Assembly (NCBI RefSeq): GCF_019131995.1
Contig: NZ_JAHONA010000001.1
Span: forward strand, 1 to 64,000
DNA length: 64,000 nucleotides
Source of the DNA: Collinsella aerofaciens
GTDB taxonomy: Bacteria; Actinomycetota; Coriobacteriia; Coriobacteriales; Coriobacteriaceae
Direction: 5' to 3'
Below are positions 42,629 to 51,466 of the stretch, in pieces. The notes under the pieces are model-generated. The model ran no database searches. It was not told where the DNA came from and worked only from the letters and a program-made list of their open reading frames with translations. The position numbers were made by a program, and so were the translations under genes. The number at the start of each line of letters is the position of its first letter. Positions within the stretch are counted from its first letter, which is position 1.

Positions 42629-42794
42629 TTGGGGACCTCCGATCGAGTCGTCGGCCGCCCGCGCACGGAATGCGTCGCAAAGCCATTTTACTGCGAGTTT
42701 ATGCACCCACAGCTGGTAAACGCAATAATTGCAAACATCTGTTCGATAGTCATACGCTCGATCCATCGGGCAATGGAACCTGGCTGCGTTATCC

Positions 42795-42832
42795 AAAAAA
42801 ACGGGGCAAACTCCAGTGCGGAGTCTGCCCCG
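42795..42832 (-). terminator. Terminator of the pilin genes
   Basis: CGGGGCAAACTCC pairs with GGAGTCTGCCCCG (42802-42832). The minus strand continues with seven T. Confidence 0.93.
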
Positions 42833-42932
42833 AAAAGAGAATGGCAAAGCAAGAACGTAGATGGACGAGAAAAGTGTCCGCAAGTCTAATGGCCATCACA
42901 TCCCACCTGCCAAAGAGATGGGTGAGTGAGCG

Positions 42933-44696
42933 TTACTCCTGCTCGGACTCCTCGGCACGCTTACGGCCGCGGATGAGGTGCGCCACGCCGATGCACAGCA
43001 CCGCGCCACCAGCGATCCAAGTGAAGGTCACGCCGTTAAGACCGGTGAGGGGAAGGCCAGAGCCCTTCTTGTTCTTGATGGTGACTGGGATCTTGGTCGA
43101 ATCGATGCTCGCGTTCGTCTTTTCCGAATCGACCATATTGGAGGTATCGGAAACAGTGAGCCCCGTCAGATTGCCAGCAGTATCGTAGTCCGGCTTCACC
43201 GTAATCTGGAAGGGAGCGATGGTGTTGTAGCCCGAAGGAGTGGTCGTCTCGGTAATCTCATACGTACCGGCATCAAGACCGGGGATGAAGACCTTACCGG
43301 TATTGGCTTTCGTCATGAACTCATGAGCATGTTCACTATCGACAATTTCGCCGTTTGCGCCAAGCCACTTGTCTTTCAAAGTGTCCTCGTCGCCTTCAAC
43401 AACTCGAACCTTAAAGCCCGCTTGGAGTTTCTCATCTCCCTTGAGCGGATCACCTGTGCCCTCGTCCACCTTGGTAACATCAAAACCGAAGACGTAGTCC
43501 GTCACGACCTTGGTCTCGGATTTGCCGGTGCCTCCGGCCATGGGGTTATTGGAGTACTCGAGATAGACCTCGTTTTTATTACCATTACCGGTAGCTTCAT
43601 AGCTAGCCTTGCTATTGAGTTTGGCCTTGTAAAAGACAACGATCTTAGTCTCTGCGCCGATATTAAGCGTCTCGTCGGCATTAGCCGCAGTAGCCGACTT
43701 CAACCCCTTTTCCTTATCAAAATTCACCGTCAGAACATTATTGCTCTCAGTAGGCTCAACCAAGGTGTAGCTATTCGGGCTAATCTTGGTATAGCCCCCG
43801 TCATTCAGCGCATAAACCTCGAGCGAGTCATCAACATAAGTAAGGCCCTGCGAAAGGGTATCCGTAAACTTGTATGCATAGGAATCATACGTGGCATAGT
43901 TGTCAGCAATCGAGCCGGTGAGCTTATAGCTTACTTCCTGACCCACCTGGGAGTCAGCAACATTACTCCACCCCTTTTGAGCGGTGTAGCCGTCTTTGCT
44001 CTCCTTGACGTTAAGGACCTCCTTATTGATCGTCGGGATGCTGGTCTTCTCGGTAACGGTCACGGGGTTGCCGCCAACGATGGCAAAGATCGGGGAGGTG
44101 CCAGTGCTCGGCTTGGTCGCATCGAGATCGCTGGTCACAAACAGGTAGTAGCCGCTACCACTCTGGGCACTGAAAGTCCAGGCATCAACGGTATCGTCAC
44201 CATCCACAGCCGTCGCATGGTCCTTTACAGCATTCGCGACTGCGTAGAGGACATTGTCGGTCGCGAGCCGAGTCCCCTCGCTCGACCCGTCAGCCGACCC
44301 AGCGGTAGTGGAGCCCGCGTGCGCCATGAGAAAGTCGGCGACCTCCTGAGCCGTGGGATTCCTGGACAACTGCTTATCTTCAGCCAAGCCGTTATAGCCA
44401 GTCCAATTATTCTTGATGGCGTTGACAACTGTCGTTCCGAGTTTGTCATTCGCCCACGTGATGTCCTGAGCGGTCTTGCCTTTTGCAGTGTCAGTAACCT
44501 TGGCCTTAAAGATCTGATACGCCTTGTACTTAACGTTCTTGTTGCCGGCAATCTTGTTGATGGTGATGCTATTGGTCGTAGTAGTCGCACCCTCAGCAAA
44601 CGCCATCGTGACCGGGGCCATCACGCCACCGAAGCTCAGCGCTGCTGTGAGGCCGGCGGTTACTGCCAGGCGTGCGATGTTCTTGCTCATGCTCAT
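42933..44696 (-). CDS. LPxTG backbone pilin, isopeptide-forming
   Basis: The 587-residue major-pilin candidate has a signal peptide (1-35, ending MAFAEG), repeated Ig-like CNA-B/SpaA-type domains, an E-box in YEITETTTPSGY, and a C-terminal sorting signal LPLTG (548-552), membrane helix and RGRKR tail. The lysine in PTINKEVLNV is a likely pilin-motif residue. The ATG at 44696 follows AGAGGAAA. The base composition is lower in GC than the minor pilin next door, suggesting different histories. A GCCCC / GGGGC hairpin at 44780-44798, between the pilin genes, may set the expression ratio. Confidence 0.88.
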   Translation of the reverse strand: MSMSKNIARLAVTAGLTAALSFGGVMAPVTMAFAEGATTTTNSITINKIAGNKNVKYKAYQIFKAKVTDTAKGKTAQDITWANDKLGTTVVNAIKNNWTGYNGLAEDKQLSRNPTAQEVADFLMAHAGSTTAGSADGSSEGTRLATDNVLYAVANAVKDHATAVDGDDTVDAWTFSAQSGSGYYLFVTSDLDATKPSTGTSPIFAIVGGNPVTVTEKTSIPTINKEVLNVKESKDGYTAQKGWSNVADSQVGQEVSYKLTGSIADNYATYDSYAYKFTDTLSQGLTYVDDSLEVYALNDGGYTKISPNSYTLVEPTESNNVLTVNFDKEKGLKSATAANADETLNIGAETKIVVFYKAKLNSKASYEATGNGNKNEVYLEYSNNPMAGGTGKSETKVVTDYVFGFDVTKVDEGTGDPLKGDEKLQAGFKVRVVEGDEDTLKDKWLGANGEIVDSEHAHEFMTKANTGKVFIPGLDAGTYEITETTTPSGYNTIAPFQITVKPDYDTAGNLTGLTVSDTSNMVDSEKTNASIDSTKIPVTIKNKKGSGLPLTGLNGVTFTWIAGGAVLCIGVAHLIRGRKRAEESEQE

Positions 44697-44804
44697 CTTC
44701 TTTTCCTCTGCTTTCTGCTCGAATTCCATTTGATCTAAATCTGTCTGTCTGTGTCTTAGCATCTACTTCGCTACGTCTCGCCCCGCTCTCTGTGGGGCTG
44801 CCAG

Positions 44805-46475
44805 CTACTCTTTATGGCTGCCACCTCCCCGCTTGACCAGGAGCGCGACCACGATGAGCGCGGCTCCGGCGACCGCTGCGGCGGCCGCAGCGTACATTGC
44901 CATATCGCCAGTCGAGGGCATAAAGCCTCCGGTGGTAATGCTAGGGGGTGTGCCGGTGGGCGTGTTGATGAGCGACGCCTCCAGGCTGCCCGTCGACCCG
45001 TCCGCGCTGTCGGCGCGCAGGGGCGACTCGGCTGTGATGGTGAGTTTGGGCTTGGCGGCGGCCACCTGGTCGACGTCCAGGCCCTCGGCCTTGACCGTCA
45101 CGGAGCGCGCGCCCTCAAAGGCGGTGTAGCCCTTGGGCGCCTTGAGCTCGCGGACCTCCAGCTTGCCCGAGTCCACGCCCGAGACGGTCACGCGGCCGTC
45201 CTCGCCCGTGGTGACGGTGGCCTTGCCCTCCGCATCCCACGTGCCGTCGGCCGCCAGTGTGCGACCGCGGTCGTCGGCGATGCTCAGGACCGCCCCGGCA
45301 AGCGGCTTGTCGCCGTCGCTGCCGCGCTTGGTGAGCGCGAGATCCCAGGTGTAGGCGCACGCGTCGTCACTCGGCGTGCGGGTAAAGCCGGCGTCGCCGG
45401 ACTGGTCGGCAAAGGGAGAGCGCGGGTAGCGCAGGTAGACCTCGTTGGGGTTGCCCTTCGCGATGCCGTGGTTGCACGCGCTGTTGAGCGGTGCGTTGTA
45501 CACGGCGACCACGCGGGCGCCTGCGGCGAAGGCGTCGACCCCGCCGAGCGCGGCGATCAGGTCGCCGGTGCGCACGGTGAAGGTCTTGCCGTCGACCGCT
45601 ACCTTGGTGGCGCACTGGGCCGTGATGTCGGTCCAGCCCTTCGCGGACTCGGTGCCGGCGCGCCCGTCCTTGCCGGTCTGGACCGCGTCAAAGCCGCCGT
45701 CCGCGCCCGCCGCCACGTATACATGCATGCTCGCGGCCACCTTGGAGGGGTCGAGTCCCGCGCTCATGGTGTCGACGAACCGCACCGTATAGGTGTCGTA
45801 GGCCGTGAGCCCCGCCGGGACCGTGGCAGAGAGGCGCCAGTACAGATCGTCGGCGACCGTGGCGTCGGCGGCCTTCTGCCAGGCGGCGGTGCTGTCCTCC
45901 AGCACGTGCTTGGCGACCTTGGGGGTCGCGGCCTTGGGCTTGACGGTGACGGCGCTGCCGCCCACCAGGGCCATGATCGGCGCGGTGCCGGCCTCGTTCT
46001 GGGCGATGGCGTCGTCGTCGGGGACGATGAGCCAGTAGCCACAGGGCAGTTCGGCCGCCGTGCCCGCGTTGAGGGCCACGGACACGGCGCCAGAGCTCTG
46101 GAGGGAACGAGCGAGCTGTGCGCTCAGCGCGCTCGTAAGATGGGAATCGGTGTTGAGCCACTCGGCAGCTTCCTGCGCGGTGGTCTGGGATTTGGGCATG
46201 CCGGCGCCGTGCAGCACAGGCAGCGCGGCGTCGCGCACGGCGTCGCTTGCCCAGGCGAGATCGGTGGCGGTCTTGGCGTCGCTGTCGCCGTCGACGACGT
46301 TGGCGCTAAAGATCTGGTAGGCCTCGTAACTGCTCGCCACGGTGCCGCTCACCGTGATGGAACCGGCCGAGGTCGGCGCAGCCTGCGCGGAAGCGGGGAA
46401 CACGACCGCGCAGGTGCCGATCAGGAGGGCAAGCAGCACAAACAAGATCGGGAAGGAGCAAACTTTCTTATTCAC
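44805..46475 (-). CDS. LPxTG-type minor pilin
   Basis: The 556-residue secreted protein has a signal peptide (about 1-32, ASAQAAP), a domain plan like the backbone pilin (VSGTVASSYEAYQIFSANVVDG at the start, a CNA-B-type domain with LEVRELKAPKGYTAFEG), and the variant sorting signal MPSTG (519-523) with membrane helix and KRGGGSHKE tail. It begins with GTG at 46475, preceded by GGGAGG, and overlaps the adhesin gene by eight bases. It is very GC-rich. It is likely the basal or minor subunit; which one cannot be told from sequence. Confidence 0.85.
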   Translation of the reverse strand: MNKKVCSFPILFVLLALLIGTCAVVFPASAQAAPTSAGSITVSGTVASSYEAYQIFSANVVDGDSDAKTATDLAWASDAVRDAALPVLHGAGMPKSQTTAQEAAEWLNTDSHLTSALSAQLARSLQSSGAVSVALNAGTAAELPCGYWLIVPDDDAIAQNEAGTAPIMALVGGSAVTVKPKAATPKVAKHVLEDSTAAWQKAADATVADDLYWRLSATVPAGLTAYDTYTVRFVDTMSAGLDPSKVAASMHVYVAAGADGGFDAVQTGKDGRAGTESAKGWTDITAQCATKVAVDGKTFTVRTGDLIAALGGVDAFAAGARVVAVYNAPLNSACNHGIAKGNPNEVYLRYPRSPFADQSGDAGFTRTPSDDACAYTWDLALTKRGSDGDKPLAGAVLSIADDRGRTLAADGTWDAEGKATVTTGEDGRVTVSGVDSGKLEVRELKAPKGYTAFEGARSVTVKAEGLDVDQVAAAKPKLTITAESPLRADSADGSTGSLEASLINTPTGTPPSITTGGFMPSTGDMAMYAAAAAAVAGAALIVVALLVKRGGGSHKE

Positions 46476-49400
46476 GACGCTTACCTCCCTTCGCATTCGC
46501 CTTGCGACGAATGTGCATCCAGGCCGCAGCAGCGCAAAGCACCGCCGCGCCGGCAAGGTACGTCAGAGTGACGCCTGACATACCAGAAAGGGGCAAAGAG
46601 GTGGAGTAGGTGTTGGTGAAGGTGGGGATGGAGGTGTCGGTGGATTTGGGGGCGGAGGTGTCAATGAACGTCCGTTCTTTGGCATTGGGGTCTGCTGTCC
46701 AATCGCCCTTGGAGTCAACGGATCCCTTCATGTAGGTCACCCTACAGTTGATCTCTCCTTTTTCGGTGTCATACGTTGGCACAACCGTGAACTTATAGAC
46801 CGACTGGTCGTACGTGTAGTGCGAGAACTGCGAACCGTTGGTTTTCTCGCGCACATAGTACGTAAAGGTCTTGAAAGAGCCACCCGTGGAGCCGCCCGGG
46901 TCGTCGGAATTATTCCTGATATCAGAGAGCGAGTACTTGAACTCAATCGTTTTATCTTTATCAGTGGCGTCCTTGAACGAAAGCGTCTGCTTCGTATCTT
47001 TACCAGAGGTGGTCTCGGCAGTACCGATGATGTCTGTGTCTCTAAAGCGGCTGTCTGTCGCGAGCTGAAGTGTAAACTTCTTCATCTCGCCACCCTCAAC
47101 GATCTTAGTCGCCATAGGAGTCCAGGAAACACTAGGGGTGTACTTGTTGGTGAAGGTCTTTCCCCCGTCGGGGCCGTCAATCGAATAATAACCCCCAATA
47201 GCATCTAGTTGCACATCAGCGTTCCGGTGGTCAGTTTTGCCCTCGGAATGCTCGACCGCGCTCACATTTTTGATCTCGTAGTTATGGATTTTGATCTCTA
47301 TGGTCTTGTTCGGATCGTTCCGAGTCGGAACAGTCATGAGCACAGTCGAGTGGTCTTCGACTGTCACCTTAATCTCGTACACGGCGGGGTCGTATGTGAT
47401 GCCGGAAACCTTTCCGGCATTTTCGACTAGGTAGTATGTAATCGTGCCAGCCGTACCGTTCGCTGCAGACTGCTCACCCAGGTTAAACGTGATGTTGCCT
47501 CCGTCAACATTACTTGCAGTTCCAACCGGGGTGCAAACGTCATGATTGAATACCCCGCTAGCGAAAGGATCAACCGAATCCTTGCGGTAGACCGTAAAGG
47601 AGAACTCCCCCTTATTGATCTTGCGGCCGGACAGCGCCTTGGTCGCCTTCAGCTTAAGGCTCGGATAGACATACGTGTCTGCTGGCTGACCCAAGTACAG
47701 GTCGCCATTCGACATGATGCCGCCACCATGGTTCCAGGAATAGTTGTCCGTGATGAAAGTTGTCACTTTATTTTTCTGTACTGCCTCAGTCACCGCTTTA
47801 TCCGTGGCACTAACAGCCGAAGTCAGACCGATGCTATTTTTTACCTGAGCAACACCGTTGGCGGGGATGGTAATGGGATCATTTAGCTCAATGCTTCCCG
47901 AATACTTGGCGTCTATATCGCCAAGCATCTTGCCGCTTACCACTGCAACCGGCGTTGTGCGACCTGTCGCTGCGAGGAAGAAATCGGCATGACCGTACGT
48001 GCGAAACGTCTCCGAATCGTATGCATCTCTATCTTCAGTCTTATTAGTACCTTCAGCACCACCAGCTGAAAGATGGGGCGTACCATCATTACCACTACCA
48101 TCTACCCGATTGTATTCTTTGAAATTTTGATCACTGTCAGCAGACGAATTGCCAAAGATTGCCGTGCCCTCAGTGTTCGTTACCAACGTCTTGCCCGTGG
48201 GGCAGACTGCTACGCCGCCGCCATAGCCGCCAGCGGTATTGCTGCTAATGTACGAGTTGTATACAAATAATCTACCAGCGGTCTTTTCCATACCCTCATT
48301 CGAGTTTCCCTGGACGAAGATACCGCCACCGCCCCAGTCAAAGCGAGACATGCAGCGGTTGTGAGTGATGTAGACTTTGCTGTTTGGAGTGCCGTTAATC
48401 ATCGCGTCAACTTGCTGGCCCACTCGGATACCGGCACCTTCAGATCGGTAGCTCACGTTAGAGGCAATAATTCCTCCCGTAATGTCGAGCCATGCCATAC
48501 CTGATTGATCTTGATTGGTAACGTAAACGCCGCCACCAGCTTCTTCAGAATAATTGCCAGTAATCTTGCCACCAGAAATGGTGACATGGGCGCCGTTATT
48601 GGCAGCAAGCCCAGCGCCGCCATGGTTACCCCAGCCATCGTGGCCGCAAAACTTAGCGTATTTATTGTTAGTGATGTAGCCACCAGAAACGGTCACACTA
48701 CCGCCCGAAACCAAGATGCCGCCACCGAGACCATCCGCCTCGCCGTACGTAGCGTTGCCAGAGATGATTCCACCCGTAAGCTTCAAGGTGGCTCCGTTGT
48801 CAGCATAGACGCCGCCGCCAGAAGCTGCCTTGTTTCCCGCGACCACGCCGTCTGTCATTTCGAGGCTGGCATTCGCGCCCGTTATGCACAGACCACCGCC
48901 CCAGCCACCGCGGTTGCCGTTGGTGACGTAACCGCCTTCGATTTTGACCTTACCCGTAGAAAGAATCACATGGCCGTTATCGCTCAGATTGGCGGCCGTG
49001 GTAATCATGCCGCCCTTGAGATCGAGCATGCCGCCCTCATTAACGGTGACCACTTGCTTTACGGAACCGTGGTCCGATGCCGCAACGATAGCGCCAAAGC
49101 CCGTAACGTCATGCCTGTACGTAGTCTCGGTGGTGCAAAGTCCATCTGTATTGGGCGTGCTCTTAGTCTCATAGTAAGTAAGACTCTTAGGAGCGCCGTT
49201 ATTAGAGCTAGACTCGTCTCCCCTTTCCCATGTCATAATCGCAGGCTGACCCGCCGGCGCATTGTCGACCGGAGTCTTTTCGTCTTTTGTGCTATCTGAG
49301 CCCTCGATAATGTTCTCGATGGTGAGCGTGACTCCGTTTTCGACCACAAAGAAGGAGTCTAAGCCGCCGGAGCGGTTGTAGAGCATGTTTCCTGCAAGAT

Positions 49401-49923
49401 TAATGGTGGTGTTTTTTTTGATGTCAATCTGCTGACTCGAATAGGCAGGACCCGTCAGTTGAAACTTGCCGCCGTTGTCGAATTTCCCAGAAACATCACC
49501 ATTTACCTTGTCATAGTCATCGTCACTGACGCTGGCGGGGGCAATTGCGTTTTCGTCGCTATTTTCATCATCAGAAGTCTGTGCGTCGGAAGGCTGCGCG
49601 GCGCCCTCGGCCTCCGCGTCATCGGCTGTCGAGTCTGGTGCAACGGTTTCCTCGTTCGCCTCATTCTCGGCATCATCACTATTCTGGTTTTCGGCATCCT
49701 CGTTAGTAGTGTTGTCTACACCAGTAGACTCACCTGAGGAACCCCCCCCCATCACAGTTTCCTCGGCAGAAACCGTCTGGGCATCGTTAGCAATGGCCTG
49801 CGAGATTGGAGGCATGACGAGCGACAGTACCAGGCTCAACACGGAGGCTCCGCACAAAACGCCTGCCAATACACGGCGCGTCGCTTTTTTACTCTGCTTA
49901 GATTTGTCTGAATTCGCTTTCAT
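46468..49923 (-). CDS. Large surface adhesin, pilus tip candidate
   Basis: The 1151-residue wall-anchored protein has, in order: signal peptide (1-45), an acidic Asn/Asp/Glu/Ser-rich linker (50-130), a right-handed beta-helix-like region (about 140-650) of repeated Gly-Gly turns such as GGGVYADNGATLKLTGGIISGN, two or more pilin isopeptide-linker domains (about 720-1090; FSFTVYRKD, TYYLVENAG, FTLQLATDS, TYYVREKTNG), and the sorting signal LPLSG (1110-1114). The ATG follows GGGGAGGAG. It is first in the pilin operon. A nine-G tract spans codons 58-61, right after the signal peptide, and could shift the frame by slippage. Confidence 0.88.
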   Translation of the reverse strand: MKANSDKSKQSKKATRRVLAGVLCGASVLSLVLSLVMPPISQAIANDAQTVSAEETVMGGGSSGESTGVDNTTNEDAENQNSDDAENEANEETVAPDSTADDAEAEGAAQPSDAQTSDDENSDENAIAPASVSDDDYDKVNGDVSGKFDNGGKFQLTGPAYSSQQIDIKKNTTINLAGNMLYNRSGGLDSFFVVENGVTLTIENIIEGSDSTKDEKTPVDNAPAGQPAIMTWERGDESSSNNGAPKSLTYYETKSTPNTDGLCTTETTYRHDVTGFGAIVAASDHGSVKQVVTVNEGGMLDLKGGMITTAANLSDNGHVILSTGKVKIEGGYVTNGNRGGWGGGLCITGANASLEMTDGVVAGNKAASGGGVYADNGATLKLTGGIISGNATYGEADGLGGGILVSGGSVTVSGGYITNNKYAKFCGHDGWGNHGGAGLAANNGAHVTISGGKITGNYSEEAGGGVYVTNQDQSGMAWLDITGGIIASNVSYRSEGAGIRVGQQVDAMINGTPNSKVYITHNRCMSRFDWGGGGIFVQGNSNEGMEKTAGRLFVYNSYISSNTAGGYGGGVAVCPTGKTLVTNTEGTAIFGNSSADSDQNFKEYNRVDGSGNDGTPHLSAGGAEGTNKTEDRDAYDSETFRTYGHADFFLAATGRTTPVAVVSGKMLGDIDAKYSGSIELNDPITIPANGVAQVKNSIGLTSAVSATDKAVTEAVQKNKVTTFITDNYSWNHGGGIMSNGDLYLGQPADTYVYPSLKLKATKALSGRKINKGEFSFTVYRKDSVDPFASGVFNHDVCTPVGTASNVDGGNITFNLGEQSAANGTAGTITYYLVENAGKVSGITYDPAVYEIKVTVEDHSTVLMTVPTRNDPNKTIEIKIHNYEIKNVSAVEHSEGKTDHRNADVQLDAIGGYYSIDGPDGGKTFTNKYTPSVSWTPMATKIVEGGEMKKFTLQLATDSRFRDTDIIGTAETTSGKDTKQTLSFKDATDKDKTIEFKYSLSDIRNNSDDPGGSTGGSFKTFTYYVREKTNGSQFSHYTYDQSVYKFTVVPTYDTEKGEINCRVTYMKGSVDSKGDWTADPNAKERTFIDTSAPKSTDTSIPTFTNTYSTSLPLSGMSGVTLTYLAGAAVLCAAAAWMHIRRKANAKGGKRRE
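49742..49750 (-). repeat. Nine-base poly-G tract inside the adhesin gene
   Basis: The minus strand reads ATGGGGGGGGGTTCC at codons 58-62. A gain or loss of one G would cut the 1151-residue adhesin to a short peptide. Tracts of this length near the 5' end of surface-protein genes are classic slippage sites for phase variation. Confidence 0.6.
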
Positions 49924-49977
49924 CGATGTCTCCTCCCCAAGAGACTGCGATCTTGCTCTTTCACTATCAAACGTATC

Positions 49978-50042
49978 TGCGCAATCTGTAATTGCGCACG
50001 TTTAATGTACAAATTTTAACGATTGTTTAGACATCTGAGCAA
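49978..50042 (-). promoter_or_regulatory. Putative promoter and operator of the pilus operon
   Basis: On the minus strand, TTGCTC (50042-50037) and TAAAAT (50018-50013) are spaced by 18 bases. Downstream, the palindrome TGCGCAATCTGTAATTGCGCA (49978-49998, two perfect 8-bp arms around CTGTA) lies in the leader, about 40 bases before the ribosome site. It may bind a repressor or fold in the mRNA. Confidence 0.5.
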
Positions 50043-50207
50043 CAAAACCGACATTTTTGTAGCGGATTCTCAATTCTCTTGACATTTGCTCAGATTTACC
50101 TTCGTTTATTCGCTATCTATTTTTTGTTTCTACTGGTAATTTAGTTGCACATCATTTTTTAATGGCATTAGATTTTTTGCACAAATTTTTGCTCAATAGC
50201 AAACATC

Positions 50208-50238
50208 CCGCTCACGGTCGAAAATCGACCGTGAGCGG
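50208..50238. other. Perfect 13-bp hairpin in an AT-rich region
   Basis: CCGCTCACGGTCG and CGACCGTGAGCGG enclose AAAAT. There is no T run on either strand, so it is not a terminator. It lies about 285 bases upstream of the adhesin start. Confidence 0.6.
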
Positions 50239-50381
50239 CAGGTCATTAACCAAGAGGAATATCCTACCAAACTGATGAGAATATCTTTAACCCATCGGTG
50301 GTTAGAAGCATGATGTTCAAACAACTAAATTTGAATTTTCGCGCAGATTTTAGGCATCAATTCGCCCAAATCGTCTGAGGC

Positions 50382-50413
50382 TACCGCAAAGGTGCCTGCT
50401 CCCTTTGTGGTGG
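50382..50413. repeat. CCACAAAGG-family palindrome, copy 3
   Basis: ACCGCAAAGGTGCCTG is mirrored by CCCTTTGTGGTGGT. It ends 13 bases from the HAD phosphatase stop; eight C follow directly. Confidence 0.7.
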
Positions 50414-50426
50414 TCCCCCCCCTGCG

Positions 50427-51248
50427 CTACAGCAGATGTTCCTCGATAAAGATCGCGATACCGTCTTTGTCGTTATTCGCGGTCACAAAGTCGGCGGCGG
50501 CGCAGGTGGCGTCGCTGCCGTTTGCCATGGCCACGCCCACGCCGGCGTCGGCCACCATGCAGGTGTCGTTATCGGCATCGCCAAACACGCAGATGTCCTG
50601 GAGCTCCATGTTGTTGAGCTCCGCTACGCGCACAAGACCGCGCGTCTTGGACACACGCGGATCCATAAACTCGTAGAGGCGCTGCGTGGTTTGTAGGGCG
50701 GCCGCCTTAACAGTGTTATCGGCAAACGTCGACGCCCGCTCAATCACCCGCGGCATTACCTCGGGCGCCATGGTAAACATCACCTTGGGCTGCGGCTCGC
50801 GCAAAAACTCGGCAAAATCGACCACCTGGTAGGGAACGCCGTCGACGCGCGACAGGTGCTCGACGCACGCGTTGCTCTCGGGCACGTAGAACACGCCGTC
50901 TCGGGGGCAGACGGGCGTTGCCGGAAGGTCCGCCATGTGCTTGCAGATGCGCGCGATGGTCTCGCCCGGCAGCGGATAGCTCAGCTCGTTGATGTCGTGC
51001 GCGCGGTCGATGACCTCGGCGCCACCGCAGCCCACGAGCACGTCCACCAGGCCTTCGATGCCCCAGAGCTCGTACATGGCCTCGGTCGCGTGGGCGTCGC
51101 GCCCGGTGCACAGGCCGAAGAGCACGCCGCGCTCGCGCAGGGCGCGGATCGCCGCCACGGTGCGCGGGGACACCGTGTGCTGGCTCGTGAGCAGCGTGCC
51201 GTCGATATCGCAGAACACGGCTTTGATGTGGCTGAAGGTGGTGTCCAT
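50427..51248 (-). CDS. Cof-type HAD phosphatase
   Basis: The 273-residue cytoplasmic hydrolase is of the HAD superfamily, Cof/YbiV-like subclass IIB, which dephosphorylates sugar phosphates or cofactor intermediates. Motif I is FCDIDGTLLTS with the nucleophilic Asp; the C-terminal motif is GDADNDTCMVADAGVGVAMANG. The ATG at 51248 has GAAAGG upstream; the open frame upstream of it overlaps repeats and is not real. Substrate unknown. There is no operon partner. Confidence 0.9.
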   Translation of the reverse strand: MDTTFSHIKAVFCDIDGTLLTSQHTVSPRTVAAIRALRERGVLFGLCTGRDAHATEAMYELWGIEGLVDVLVGCGGAEVIDRAHDINELSYPLPGETIARICKHMADLPATPVCPRDGVFYVPESNACVEHLSRVDGVPYQVVDFAEFLREPQPKVMFTMAPEVMPRVIERASTFADNTVKAAALQTTQRLYEFMDPRVSKTRGLVRVAELNNMELQDICVFGDADNDTCMVADAGVGVAMANGSDATCAAADFVTANNDKDGIAIFIEEHLL

Positions 51249-51336
51249 GGGGACCTTTCTGGGTTGTGCGGCGGTGTGGGGTGTATTCGTGAACGGCGTA
51301 CATGGTATACCAAGGCGCAGGCCGTTGGGGCCCGAT

Positions 51337-51370
51337 CGCCACAAAGGTGCCTGGCCCTTTTTGTGGTGGC
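51337..51370. repeat. CCACAAAGG-family palindrome, copy 4
   Basis: CGCCACAAAGGTGCCTGG is mirrored by CCCTTTTTGTGGTGGC. It is followed 31 bases later by a 65-bp palindrome, the same pairing as at 41135-41265. Confidence 0.7.
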
Positions 51371-51401
51371 CGAACCCGAAGGGCGGCCTGGCCCGGGGCG
51401 C

Positions 51402-51466
51402 AAACCATCACAACATTCGACGCTTTTCGGCAAAATCGCGATTTTCGCTGAATGTTGTGATGGTTT
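51402..51466. repeat. 65-bp palindrome, copy 2
   Basis: It has the same 65-bp length and the same ends as copy 1, with a centre CTTTTCGGCAAAATCGCG. It ends exactly at the base before the MFS transporter stop codon. Confidence 0.88.

Larger units (their letters stand above)
49999..50426. other. AT-rich region upstream of the pilus operon
   Basis: No gene is present. It includes the promoter, a perfect 13-bp hairpin CCGCTCACGGTCG / CGACCGTGAGCGG (50208-50238) and a CCACAAAGG-family repeat beside the HAD gene end. The 50000-50360 stretch is much more AT-rich than most of the window. Confidence 0.55.

Noticed and set aside
44814-46571. 585-codon plus frame opposite the minor pilin
   Set aside because: Product of extreme GC bias; the pilin frame has a signal peptide, domains and a sorting signal.
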